Below, piece by piece: positions 1-7,712 of a stretch of 64,000 bases of DNA. The stretch is taken from positions 62,001 to 126,000 of the forward strand of contig JAHDKT010000053.1 in NCBI GenBank assembly GCA_018436725.1. Reading direction: 5' to 3'. Position 1 is the first letter of the stretch. Each line of letters begins with the position of its first letter. The notes beneath the pieces are model-generated. The model saw only the letters and a list, made by a program, of their open reading frames with translations, was not told where the DNA came from and did not search any database. The position numbers and the translations under genes were made by a program. This stretch comes from Synergistaceae bacterium. Its GTDB lineage: Bacteria > Synergistota > Synergistia > Synergistales > Aminobacteriaceae.

Positions 1-1
1 G

Positions 2-286
2 ATGGTCGTCTTCAAGGCTCCCCCGGACGAGGTGGAACGCCTGGGCGGGCTGTTGGCGGAGAGCCCGCTCGTGAGCCACTGCTACGAACGCGTCCCCTGC
101 GCGGAGTGGCCGTACACGCTCTATGCGATGATGCACGGCAGGGACATGGCGACGATCGAGACGTTCGTCCACAGCTTCGTCCTGGAGCACGGGGTGGAGA
201 GATTTGCGGTGCTTGAGAGCCGGGAGGAGCTGAAAAAGACGAGCATGCTCTTCTTCGGCGGTCCAAACGACCGGGAAACGTTGTGA
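2..286 (+). CDS. Siroheme decarboxylase subunit (AhbA/AhbB, Lrp/AsnC-like), C-terminal part
   Basis: Only the C-terminal ~94 residues are inside the window; the reading frame is open to the left edge, so the first Met is probably internal. The HCYER motif (about residues 26-30), the WPYTLYAMMHG stretch and the closing ELKKTSM motif are typical of the AhbA/AhbB/NirD-NirL family. These AsnC-like proteins decarboxylate siroheme to didecarboxysiroheme in the alternative haem pathway of anaerobes or in haem d1 synthesis. AhbA and AhbB cannot be told apart from this half. A short imperfect hairpin (283-308) overlaps the stop codon and ends in CTTTTC; it may terminate the transcript. Confidence 0.8.
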   Translation: MVVFKAPPDEVERLGGLLAESPLVSHCYERVPCAEWPYTLYAMMHGRDMATIETFVHSFVLEHGVERFAVLESREELKKTSMLFFGGPNDRETL

Positions 287-333
287 AAGAGGGCGAGCCC
301 CTTTTCACGGCGTTTCCCGGAGAGAACGGCGCT

Positions 334-394
334 GTACACATGCAGGATGAAAGAGCGCAAATCCGCCGCTCTCTTTCGTCCGGCATGTGTATAC
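334..394. terminator. Long hairpin between convergent genes
   Basis: Nested inverted repeat: outer arms GTACACATGC (334-343) and GCATGTGTATAC (383-394), inner arms GAAAGAGCG (349-357) and CGCTCTCTTTC (367-377). It lies between the siroheme decarboxylase end (plus) and the C45 hydrolase stop (minus, 395), so it could end both transcripts. No clear U-tract is present, so factor-independent termination is not certain. Confidence 0.5.
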
Positions 395-1777
395 TTACTT
401 GTTCATGGAGATGATCAAGTTCACCATCTTCAGGAAATGCTCATTAAGCGCTTGAGTAACGTCTTCTCCTTTCGCGACTTTGTCTCTGATCCCGTGGATG
501 AAGAATCTCCACTCGTCGTTCACTCCGGCCTCGTAGAATTCGCTGTATCTGAAGCCCTCCTTCTGAACGCTGTACACCGTGCCGTCGACGAGGCTTCTGG
601 GCGTCGCATCCGCTCCCATGAGGAATGGAATCGAGTAGCCGTACGCTGGGAGCGTGACGAAGACGGTCGTCAGTATTTCGGGGTGTTCCGGGTCGATGAG
701 GATCGTCGCGCTCGACTGGGCTCTCGCGAGGTTCCACATAGCGGGGTGTTTGGACACCTTGGGAGAATTCGCCAACTCAAGAGAGATGTTGCCGTAGTTG
801 GCCACGAGGGCGTCTTCCGGCGTACCGTAATCGTTTTCCCGGTGTACGGTGAAGTAGATTCCTTTATAGCTTTTCTCGCCGTGTTTCAACGCGGGATCGA
901 TCTGTTCCTCGACGATCTTGTAGCAGTCGTCGGCTATCTGCAAAATCTTTCCCTTCGCGTCCACGAACAGGTAGTTCGTACCCCATTTCCCGCTGGCGAT
1001 GTACCCTTTTTCAACGAACGAATGGAGCGTTTCCCTTGCCTCGTCGACGTCCTTGCAGTGCTCGGCGATGTACCTCGGCACGTAGTGGTTCATGAATCCG
1101 TCGTATTTCGGCGGGTCGACGAGAGGAAGGTCTCCTTTGTACGGCCCGACGTAGCACTCCCTGTTCTGCCACTGAACAGGCACGTCCGCCGCACCTGCGA
1201 GCCCCTTCTCGTTCACGAAGAACGAAACACCGGTATCGGCGGTACCCATTTCACCGAAAAACTTGTAGGGTTGCCTGTCGGCGCCCTCGACCCCGACAAT
1301 CCGTTTCAGATAACCGGACTGAAGATCCGGAGCGGTTTCCCGTGTCTTGTGGAAGATGATTTGTCCGTTTTTCGTGGCGGGCGCGGTGATGGCGAAGGAA
1401 GTGCACCCCACTCCCTTATAGAGAAGTGCAAGATCTCTGTATCTTCCGAAGGTGAAGGCAATGTACAGTTCTTTGTCGATTCCGACCGTATCGGCTATTG
1501 CGTTGAGTTCGTCGATCCAATAGGAGCAGTTGATTTTTCCCGAGAGTTCGATCGAAAGTTTCGCGAAACTGCGGAGCTGCTCTTCTTTTCCCTCGGCACG
1601 GGAAAGAAAGGCGTTGTACGCTTTGACGATGGAATCTCTGTTGACCTCTCCCCACATTTTCCCAACTTCGCTTGCGGTTCCTTCGAGGACAAGCGCATCC
1701 CCTGCGGTAACCGCGGCAAAAGAAGCCGAACCGAAAAGAAGCAGAAGAGCGAATACCGATACCATTATACGTTTCAT
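395..1777 (-). CDS. Secreted C45-family (acyl-CoA:6-APA acyltransferase-like) hydrolase
   Basis: Predicted 460-residue exported protein. I chose ATG at 1777 because AGGAGGGG lies 5 nt upstream; a longer frame reaches 1795. Residues 1-21 form a signal peptide (MKRIM, hydrophobic core, ASFA). GVGCTSFAI places the likely autoproteolytic Cys nucleophile at residue 125, preceded by a propeptide-like segment, as in C45/NTN hydrolases that cleave or transfer acyl groups on amides. FHKTRE follows where many relatives have an N-x-D-W-like motif. It is the last gene of the minus-strand block, 90 bp after the lyase, so it may be co-transcribed. The substrate is unknown; peptide or acyl-amino-acid cleavage outside the cytoplasm is an inference. 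A second C45-like protein is encoded at 48902. Confidence 0.8.
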   Translation of the reverse strand: MKRIMVSVFALLLLFGSASFAAVTAGDALVLEGTASEVGKMWGEVNRDSIVKAYNAFLSRAEGKEEQLRSFAKLSIELSGKINCSYWIDELNAIADTVGIDKELYIAFTFGRYRDLALLYKGVGCTSFAITAPATKNGQIIFHKTRETAPDLQSGYLKRIVGVEGADRQPYKFFGEMGTADTGVSFFVNEKGLAGAADVPVQWQNRECYVGPYKGDLPLVDPPKYDGFMNHYVPRYIAEHCKDVDEARETLHSFVEKGYIASGKWGTNYLFVDAKGKILQIADDCYKIVEEQIDPALKHGEKSYKGIYFTVHRENDYGTPEDALVANYGNISLELANSPKVSKHPAMWNLARAQSSATILIDPEHPEILTTVFVTLPAYGYSIPFLMGADATPRSLVDGTVYSVQKEGFRYSEFYEAGVNDEWRFFIHGIRDKVAKGEDVTQALNEHFLKMVNLIISMNK

Positions 1778-1866
1778 GCATACCCCTCCTATCAATCTGT
1801 AGTTCCGTTATGCTGCTTTGAACGACCTCGACGCCGTCCAGTCCGCCGAATCGGCAGATGGAGGAC

Positions 1867-2757
1867 TTACTCGACGAACCGGGGCAGATACTCTTTTTCC
1901 AACTCGCGGAAGCGCTCGAAACCGACGAGGTCTTTGAAGTCTGAGAATGCGGCGACCAAGTCCGTTCTGCCTTCGGCTATCCTGTCTCCACTGATTGCGC
2001 TCAGATAGTCCAACACTCCCTTCACGGCCGCGAAGAGCGGGCCGACCGGAATACTCACTCTCCCCACTCCAAGCTCCCTGAGGACGTCTATGGAGACGAG
2101 CGGCGTTTTTCCTCCCACGACGGCATCCATGAGATTGATGCTCACGGGAGCATGAATTTCTTTCACGGCTTGTTCGATCTGCTCCAGCGAGCGGGGCGCT
2201 TCCACGAAGATGAGATCTGCTCCGGCCTCGGCGTAGAGATTGGCGCGGCGTATCGCCTCGTCGATTCCGGAAACGGCGATAGCGTCGGTGCGCGCATTGA
2301 TGACGAAGTCGGGATCGAGTTCGTTCCGAGCGCTTACGCACGCCTTGATCTTCAGCGCCATCTCCTCCGCAGGAATGATCTGCTTTCCCTCCAGATGTCC
2401 GCATCGTTTCGGGAATACCTGATCCTCGATGTTCATCCCGGCCGCTCCCGCCTTGATGAACTCTTGTGTGACGTATATGGCGTTGATACTGTTTCCGTAG
2501 CCGGTGTCGGCGTCCGCCATGACGGGGATGGCGACCGCGTCCGCGATGTTTTTGGTGAAGTGCAGCACATCGCCGAAGCCGAGAAAAGCCATGTCCGGCA
2601 ACCCCAGATACGTCGCGGAGAGGCCGAAACCGCTTACCTGAAGCGCTTTGAAACCGCTTTTTTCGATAAGTTTCGCCGATATGGCGTCGTGCGCTCCCGG
2701 GCAGACGAGGGCTTTTTGTTCGAGTATCATTTTTTTGAGCTGTGTCGTCTTTTTCAC
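1867..2757 (-). CDS. Isocitrate lyase/PEP mutase superfamily lyase (methylisocitrate or 2,3-dimethylmalate lyase-like)
   Basis: About 296 residues, the usual length for PrpB and dimethylmalate lyase. Visible motifs: CPGAHDAISA near the N-terminus, the Mg-binding ADADTGYGN, IEDQ, and the catalytic loop KRCGH, whose Cys is the general acid in lyases of this family. These enzymes split 2-methylisocitrate or 2,3-dimethylmalate (retro-Claisen) to pyruvate or propionate plus a second acid. I prefer GTG at 2757, which has AGGAGG 8 nt upstream; a TTG at 2763 is too close to the SD. Neighbours are a TRAP permease and, further upstream, a LeuCD-type hydro-lyase and three MmgE/PrpD proteins. It is therefore probably the terminal C-C cleavage step of that pathway. 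The exact substrate cannot be read from the sequence. Confidence 0.85.
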   Translation of the reverse strand: MKKTTQLKKMILEQKALVCPGAHDAISAKLIEKSGFKALQVSGFGLSATYLGLPDMAFLGFGDVLHFTKNIADAVAIPVMADADTGYGNSINAIYVTQEFIKAGAAGMNIEDQVFPKRCGHLEGKQIIPAEEMALKIKACVSARNELDPDFVINARTDAIAVSGIDEAIRRANLYAEAGADLIFVEAPRSLEQIEQAVKEIHAPVSINLMDAVVGGKTPLVSIDVLRELGVGRVSIPVGPLFAAVKGVLDYLSAISGDRIAEGRTDLVAAFSDFKDLVGFERFRELEKEYLPRFVE

Positions 2758-2774
2758 GGACAAGACCTCCTTAG

Positions 2775-4700
2775 TCAGTGCGATACACTGTTTTGGCGAT
2801 GCGAAGAGTGAACGACGGGGAAGAGTTTTCTGTCGACAAGGAACGCCGCTCCCGTGACCGCCAGTCCGGCAACGGAGAAAAGCGTTTGGGGGAAGAGGAG
2901 AAGGAGGCCGCCGATTACAAAAGCCCCGCAGATGAGGAGATTCAGGAACGGACTGTCTCTATGGCTGAAGAGGCCGTAGGCGATGCAGACGGCCCCGACG
3001 AGGCCTGTCGCGCCGTGGCTGAGAATGCTCGTCATCGACGCCCTGCCGACAAGCGCCGGGTTCAGAGCGAAGAAGTAGGGGAGAATGAAAGCCACCGCTC
3101 CCAGGCGCACCGCGAAAAACCCTGTCTTGACCCAATCCGCCTTCGCAATACCCGCCGCCGCAACGGCCGCCGTGCATGTGGGAGGGGTGACGCCTCCGAG
3201 AATGGCCCAGTAGATGAAGAAGAGATGAGCCGCCACGGGATCGATCCCGAGTCGTAACAGCGGGGGGACGAGGATGGAGACGGAGAGCACGTAGGTCGGC
3301 ACCACCGGAAGCGACGTTCCGAGAAGAAACGGGACGGCGGTGGCGATGGCGAGGGAGAGGTAGATGTTGGTCCCTCCCACCTGGAGAATGACTCCGCTGA
3401 TCTTCGGCGCTATTCCGGTGATGCCGATGAGGTTGACGAGCATGCTCACCGAAACAAGTATCGGGACGATCTGGGCGACGTCGCGCCCGCCCTCGGAGAG
3501 CGCGGAGAGAATCAGCCGGAATGTTTCGCGGACTTTCTTTTTGACGACCCCTACAAGGAGAAAGACGCCGAGGGCCGAGATGCACGCATAGAATCCGGCG
3601 AGTTGAAGCGGCTGCCCCTTGGCGATGAGGTAGAGCAGCAGTCCCGTGGGAATGACGAGTCCCGCCATGCGCTCCAGCGTGAGGATGTCGCTCCACTTGG
3701 GGATCTCCTCGGAAGGAAGTTTGTCGATTCCCATACGCACGGTGCGGAAGTGGACGCCGCTGAAGACGCCGGTGTAGTAGAGCAGGCACGGGAGGAGCGC
3801 GTACCCGATGATATGAAAGTAGGAGATGTTCAGAAACTCGGCCATCATGAAGGCCGTGATGCTCATGATGGGAGGGGTGATGCCTCCGCCCGACGACGCG
3901 ATGGCCTCCACGGCCGCCGCGAATTCCGGCCTGTAGCCGAGGCGTTTCATCAGCGGGATGGTGTAGTTTCCGGTAACCATCACATTGGCCACGGAGCTTC
4001 CCGAAATGCTGCCGAAGAGCGCGCTGGAGACGACGGCGGCCTTGGCGGGGCCTCCGGTGAAGCGGCCGGTGATCGCGAGCGCGATGTCGATGAAGGTCTT
4101 CCCTCCGCCGGTAGCGGAGAGAAGCGATCCGAAGATGATGAACATCGAGATGAACGTGGCCGACATCCCCGTGACGCTGCCGAAAATTCCAAGCGGCGAA
4201 TAGTAGAGAGAGTCTATGACGTATTGGAAGTTTATTCCGCGGAGCTTCCACATGCCGGGGAAGGCGTCTCCGGTGTAGATATACCCCATGAGCACGACGA
4301 CCATAATAGGGATCGCCGCTCCTACCGTCCGTCGTGCCGATTCGAGCACCAGCAGCATGAGGGCGACGCCGAGGGAACGATCGAGCAGCGTCGCGCCGCT
4401 GGTTCCCATATAGATGTCCATAGCCTTGAGAAATGCGTTCAGGTTTGCAGCGATCAGCACGGCGACCAGGAGCGCGTCGAAAAGAGAGATTCCCTCTTCC
4501 TGTGCGTCGTCGTCTTTCTTTTTCAGGAACGGAAAGTGCAGCAGGGCGATGGAGAGGCCGAAGGCGACGTGAACGGCCCGAAACTGTATATCGAGCAGTT
4601 CGGTAAGATAGACGGGGGCGAAGAGCTGGAAGACGGCGAGGAGCGCGCCGAGAACAAAGATGATCTTCGATTTGTTGCTTCCTCTAGGTGAAAAGAGCAC
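2775..4700 (-). CDS. TRAP transporter fused permease (DctQM fusion, TAXI type)
   Basis: About 641 residues with many hydrophobic segments. The N-terminal third carries the small (Q-like) subunit and the rest the M subunit, with SSALFGSISGSSVANV and ASSGGGITPPIMS typical of 4TM/12TM fused TRAP permeases. GTG at 4700 is chosen: GGGAGGG lies 7 nt upstream. The binding-protein gene is immediately upstream (4765-5787), separated by a strong hairpin. TAXI-type TRAP systems take up dicarboxylates, tricarboxylate-like acids or amino acids with a sodium gradient. Given its position inside the PrpD/LeuCD/lyase block, it probably imports the acid that these enzymes degrade (inference). Confidence 0.93.
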   Translation of the reverse strand: MLFSPRGSNKSKIIFVLGALLAVFQLFAPVYLTELLDIQFRAVHVAFGLSIALLHFPFLKKKDDDAQEEGISLFDALLVAVLIAANLNAFLKAMDIYMGTSGATLLDRSLGVALMLLVLESARRTVGAAIPIMVVVLMGYIYTGDAFPGMWKLRGINFQYVIDSLYYSPLGIFGSVTGMSATFISMFIIFGSLLSATGGGKTFIDIALAITGRFTGGPAKAAVVSSALFGSISGSSVANVMVTGNYTIPLMKRLGYRPEFAAAVEAIASSGGGITPPIMSITAFMMAEFLNISYFHIIGYALLPCLLYYTGVFSGVHFRTVRMGIDKLPSEEIPKWSDILTLERMAGLVIPTGLLLYLIAKGQPLQLAGFYACISALGVFLLVGVVKKKVRETFRLILSALSEGGRDVAQIVPILVSVSMLVNLIGITGIAPKISGVILQVGGTNIYLSLAIATAVPFLLGTSLPVVPTYVLSVSILVPPLLRLGIDPVAAHLFFIYWAILGGVTPPTCTAAVAAAGIAKADWVKTGFFAVRLGAVAFILPYFFALNPALVGRASMTSILSHGATGLVGAVCIAYGLFSHRDSPFLNLLICGAFVIGGLLLLFPQTLFSVAGLAVTGAAFLVDRKLFPVVHSSHRQNSVSH

Positions 4701-4721
4701 ACTGCATCCCTCCCGCGGGGG

Positions 4722-4747
4722 CCCCGGCCGCATCGTCGCGGCCGGGG
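4722..4747. promoter_or_regulatory. GC-rich intercistronic hairpin between TAXI receptor and permease genes
   Basis: CCCCGGCCGC (4722-4731), loop of 6, GCGGCCGGGG (4738-4747): a perfect 10-bp stem between the receptor stop and the permease start on the minus-strand mRNA. No U-tract follows. It may stabilise the upstream receptor message or lower permease expression. The other two TRAP operons have hairpins in the same place. Confidence 0.6.
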
Positions 4748-4764
4748 GAGATAATAATGCGTCG

Positions 4765-5787
4765 TTACTTCTTTTCGCTGTATTCCGGCGGGATGAACCG
4801 CTCCGGTACCTCTATCCCCTTTTCTTTCGCGTACCTTATCAGCCCCGAGTGGGCGGGTACGACGTCGTCGCCCGCGTTCTTGAAGTAGTCCGCGACCGGA
4901 TCGAAGCCTTTGACCGGACCGTAGGCCGCGGCGATTTCGTCGAAGCCCTCGACGTAGGCTTTCACTATCTGATAGCCGACCTCTTCGGGCATCGCCGACG
5001 TCGAAACCGCCCCCGCTATGGGGCACTCCTCCCAGATCGGGCCGACGTCGGGGAACTCCTTGATGCTTCCTTTTTCACGCTTGAGGAAGGTCATGTACGG
5101 GATGACTTCCTGTATCTTCTTCACGTCTTCCTCGGAATAGCCGACGACCGTGAGCGGCGTCGTCAGGTTCACCTCGATCAGCGAAGAGTCGATGCTCCCC
5201 AGGCCGCTCGATTTTTGAAGCCCCACGATGCGCCCCTCTCTGAAGGCGCTGACGGCGTCGCCGAGAGCCATCGGCACGAGGTTGATTTCATGTCCGAGAA
5301 TGGAGTTGTACTGAACCACGTATGCTGCGGATGCGGAGCCGGGGATTCCGGGGCAGAAACGCTTCCCCTTGAGGTCTCCGAAGTGGGCGACCCCTGAATC
5401 CTGCCGCACGTAGAGCCTGTCGGCGAAGATATTTCTCAGGAAGAGCCAGCGAAGCTCCTTGAACGGTTTGTCCTTGAACCCCTCGATTCCCTTGTAGAGC
5501 TGCAACGAGCCCGGCAGGTCGATCGCGAGAGCGAAATCGAAGACCCCCGCGCTGATTTTCCGGAGGTTGTCCATTCCCGCGCCGCTCTCCACGACGGTTA
5601 CGTGAATCCCGTTATCCGCCTTGTTGATTACGTTGGCTGCGGCGACGCACCAGGCGTACACGCCCGATGTGGACGATGTGCTCCCCATGTTCAGGTGTAT
5701 TTCGGCGGATGCGCTTCCCGCGAACATCAGAACCAGTACGGTGGCTGCGAGTACGATTCCCGGCAGAACTCCCTTTTTGAATCTCAT
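4765..5787 (-). CDS. TAXI-family TRAP transporter solute-binding protein
   Basis: About 340 residues. ATG at 5787 is supported by AGGAGGGC upstream (a longer frame reaches 5883). The signal peptide is residues 1-27 (MRFKKG, hydrophobic core, GSASA). The mature start HLNMGSTSSTSGVYAW is the TAXI hallmark, matching the G-T-G-x-T-G-x-x-Y-type segment that contacts the ligand. VVESGAGMDNLRKISAGVFDFALA is the conserved second segment. It acts in the periplasm, delivering its ligand to the fused permease encoded downstream. Its location between the hydro-lyase and permease genes ties it to the same catabolic block. The ligand is not known; an acidic hydroxycarboxylate is an inference. Confidence 0.93.
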   Translation of the reverse strand: MRFKKGVLPGIVLAATVLVLMFAGSASAEIHLNMGSTSSTSGVYAWCVAAANVINKADNGIHVTVVESGAGMDNLRKISAGVFDFALAIDLPGSLQLYKGIEGFKDKPFKELRWLFLRNIFADRLYVRQDSGVAHFGDLKGKRFCPGIPGSASAAYVVQYNSILGHEINLVPMALGDAVSAFREGRIVGLQKSSGLGSIDSSLIEVNLTTPLTVVGYSEEDVKKIQEVIPYMTFLKREKGSIKEFPDVGPIWEECPIAGAVSTSAMPEEVGYQIVKAYVEGFDEIAAAYGPVKGFDPVADYFKNAGDDVVPAHSGLIRYAKEKGIEVPERFIPPEYSEKK

Positions 5788-5875
5788 CGAGATGCCCTCC
5801 TGTCCGTGTGTTTTTTCATGACGCTCCTGAAGAAGAAAATGCGCGTACGACCTTGCTCCGCAGTGTTCCGTGCCG

Positions 5876-6406
5876 TTAATCACGCTCCCTTGCCTTGGAA
5901 TGTGGAGGAAGAATATATGTCCCGTGTTTTTTTAGATATTCGACCAGGCCGCCTTCCGCGAGGATGTCGAGCATTACCGGAGAGAGCGGAAAAAGGACGA
6001 CGGAACGCCCCTTCTCGGGCAGCTCCACGCTGTTCTTCTCCAGATCGACGATGAGTCCGTCGCCATGGTCGATAGCGTCCGTGTCGCAGAGGAATGCGGG
6101 AATTCCCCGATTGATGGCGTTGCGGAAGAAGATGCGCGAATAGGACTTCGCCAGGATCGCTCCTACTCCCGCGTATTTGATGGCGATGGGCGCCTGTTCT
6201 CTGGACGAACCGCAGCCGAAGTTCCGTCCCGCCACGACGAAGTCTCCGGGTTCGACGATCTTCGAGAAGTCGGGGGCGACGTCCTCGAAGACGTGCTCCG
6301 CCAGGGCGCCGAAGTCAAGAGTTTTCGTGTATTTACCGGCGATGATATAGTCCGTGTTGATGTCGTCGCCGAACTTATAGGCCTTTCCCTTCATGATCCG
6401 CTGCAT
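5876..6406 (-). CDS. Aconitase-family hydro-lyase small subunit (LeuD/DmdB-like)
   Basis: About 176 residues. ATG at 6406 has AGGAGG upstream. GDDINTDYIIAGKY at the N-terminus and GRNFGCGSSREQAP (swivel-domain substrate loop) are characteristic of LeuD, homoaconitase small subunits and dimethylmaleate hydratase DmdB. It starts 13 nt after the large-subunit stop, so the two are translated together. It forms the swivel domain of a heterodimeric [4Fe-4S] hydro-lyase that isomerises or hydrates hydroxy-acids. With no leucine genes nearby and a PrpB/Dml-like lyase and PrpD proteins present, a catabolic role (methylaconitate- or dimethylmaleate-type substrate) is more likely than leucine biosynthesis. 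Confidence 0.9.
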   Translation of the reverse strand: MQRIMKGKAYKFGDDINTDYIIAGKYTKTLDFGALAEHVFEDVAPDFSKIVEPGDFVVAGRNFGCGSSREQAPIAIKYAGVGAILAKSYSRIFFRNAINRGIPAFLCDTDAIDHGDGLIVDLEKNSVELPEKGRSVVLFPLSPVMLDILAEGGLVEYLKKHGTYILPPHSKARERD

Positions 6407-6419
6407 GGGGTCTTCCTCC

Positions 6420-7685
6420 TTAGCGGGCGCCGGGGAGATGCTCCCTCGGATCGACGATCTTTCCTTCAAGAGCGCTTGCGGCGCATGTGGCCGGCGAAGC
6501 GAGGTAGACGGCGGCCTTGTTGTTTCCCATCCTCCCCTTGAAGTTCCTGTTCGCCGTCGACAGTACGTTTTCACCGTCGCCGGGTACCCCGAGATGCGTC
6601 CCCGGACAGGGGCCGCAGCCGGGGGGGAGAAGCGTCGCCCCCGCCTCCAGAAGTTGCGCGACGACTCCCTCCGCGAGGGCTTCGACCAATACTCTCCGCG
6701 ACGCGGGGCAGACGAGGAGGCGGCAGTTCGGAGAGATTTTCCTCCCCGAGAGAATCCGGGCCGCGGTCCTCAGGTCGTCGAGTCGCCCGTTGGTGCACGT
6801 GCCGATGTACACCTGCGCAATCTCCGTGCCCGCGACTTCGGCGGCGGGGACGACGGAGTCCACCGAGTGCGGGCAGCTTACTTGGGGCGGAACGCTCGCC
6901 GCATCGATCGTTATTTCCGATGCGAACTCGGCGTCGTCGTCGTCCCAAACGGGACGGGGGGCTCGTCGTGCCGCTCCGGAGACGTAGGCGAGCGTTTTTT
7001 CATCCGCCTCCATCAATCCCGCCTTCGCTCCGCACTCTATCGCCATGTTGCTGAACGTCATCCGCTCGGAGACGGACATCCTCCCGATAATATCGCCGCG
7101 GAAGGAGAGCGCGAGATAGTCGGCGCCGTCCGCGCCTATTCTTCCTATCAGATGGAGCATCAGGTCTTTCGCGTACGTCCCTACGGGCATGCTTCCGCGG
7201 AAAGAGACCTTCATGGTCGCCGGAACGCGCATCCAGAGCTTGCCAGTGAGCATGACGCCGCTCATGTCGGTGGAGCCTATTCCGAAGGAAAACGCGTTCA
7301 ACGCTCCGTAGGTACAGGTGTGGGAGTCCGCGCCGACGGCGAGGTCTCCGGGGAGGACGAAGCCTCGTTCGACGGCGAGCTGATGGCAGACGCCTTCTCC
7401 GGTATCGAAAATGGGGATGCCCTGCGAAGACGCGAAACGCCGAAGGAGCGAATGGAGATTGCTTATCCTCTCGTTGGGGCTGGGCGTCGCATGGTCGAGC
7501 ACGATGAGCATCTTCGACGGATCCCATACGCGTTCGCGCCCGTACTCTTCGAACGCCTTGATGGCGATGGGTCCCGTCGTGTCGTGAATCATCGCGAGGT
7601 CCGCGTCGACGACTGCGAAATCCCCCGCCCGTACGTCGTGGTGCGCATGCGCCGAAACGATCTTTTCCGCCGCGGTTCTTCCCAC
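6420..7685 (-). CDS. Aconitase-family hydro-lyase large subunit (LeuC/DmdA-like, [4Fe-4S])
   Basis: About 421 residues, GTG start with GGGAGAG upstream. HDTTGP near residue 34, GADSHTCTYGAL, IGTCTNGR and GCGPCPGTHLG are the standard motifs; the Cys of GTCTNGR and the two Cys of GCGPC are the [4Fe-4S] ligands. The length fits split LeuC/homoaconitase/DmdA proteins rather than full aconitases. It pairs with the small subunit 13 nt downstream. Family members dehydrate and rehydrate malate- or citrate-type acids. Here it probably converts the unsaturated product of an MmgE/PrpD enzyme, or an imported acid, into the lyase substrate. The substrate is not determinable from sequence. Confidence 0.9.
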   Translation of the reverse strand: MGRTAAEKIVSAHAHHDVRAGDFAVVDADLAMIHDTTGPIAIKAFEEYGRERVWDPSKMLIVLDHATPSPNERISNLHSLLRRFASSQGIPIFDTGEGVCHQLAVERGFVLPGDLAVGADSHTCTYGALNAFSFGIGSTDMSGVMLTGKLWMRVPATMKVSFRGSMPVGTYAKDLMLHLIGRIGADGADYLALSFRGDIIGRMSVSERMTFSNMAIECGAKAGLMEADEKTLAYVSGAARRAPRPVWDDDDAEFASEITIDAASVPPQVSCPHSVDSVVPAAEVAGTEIAQVYIGTCTNGRLDDLRTAARILSGRKISPNCRLLVCPASRRVLVEALAEGVVAQLLEAGATLLPPGCGPCPGTHLGVPGDGENVLSTANRNFKGRMGNNKAAVYLASPATCAASALEGKIVDPREHLPGAR

Positions 7686-7712
7686 GCAGCTCTCCCTCCC
7701 TTCGAACCCGGC

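Noticed and set aside
2778..4691. Plus-strand frames opposite the TRAP permease
   Set aside because: They mirror the membrane protein gene and are rich in Arg/Asp/Glu with no SD or motif.
5876..7685. Annotation as leucine biosynthesis leuC/leuD
   Set aside because: Motifs are shared by the wider family; no leuA, leuB or ilv genes are nearby, while catabolic PrpD and lyase genes surround the pair.
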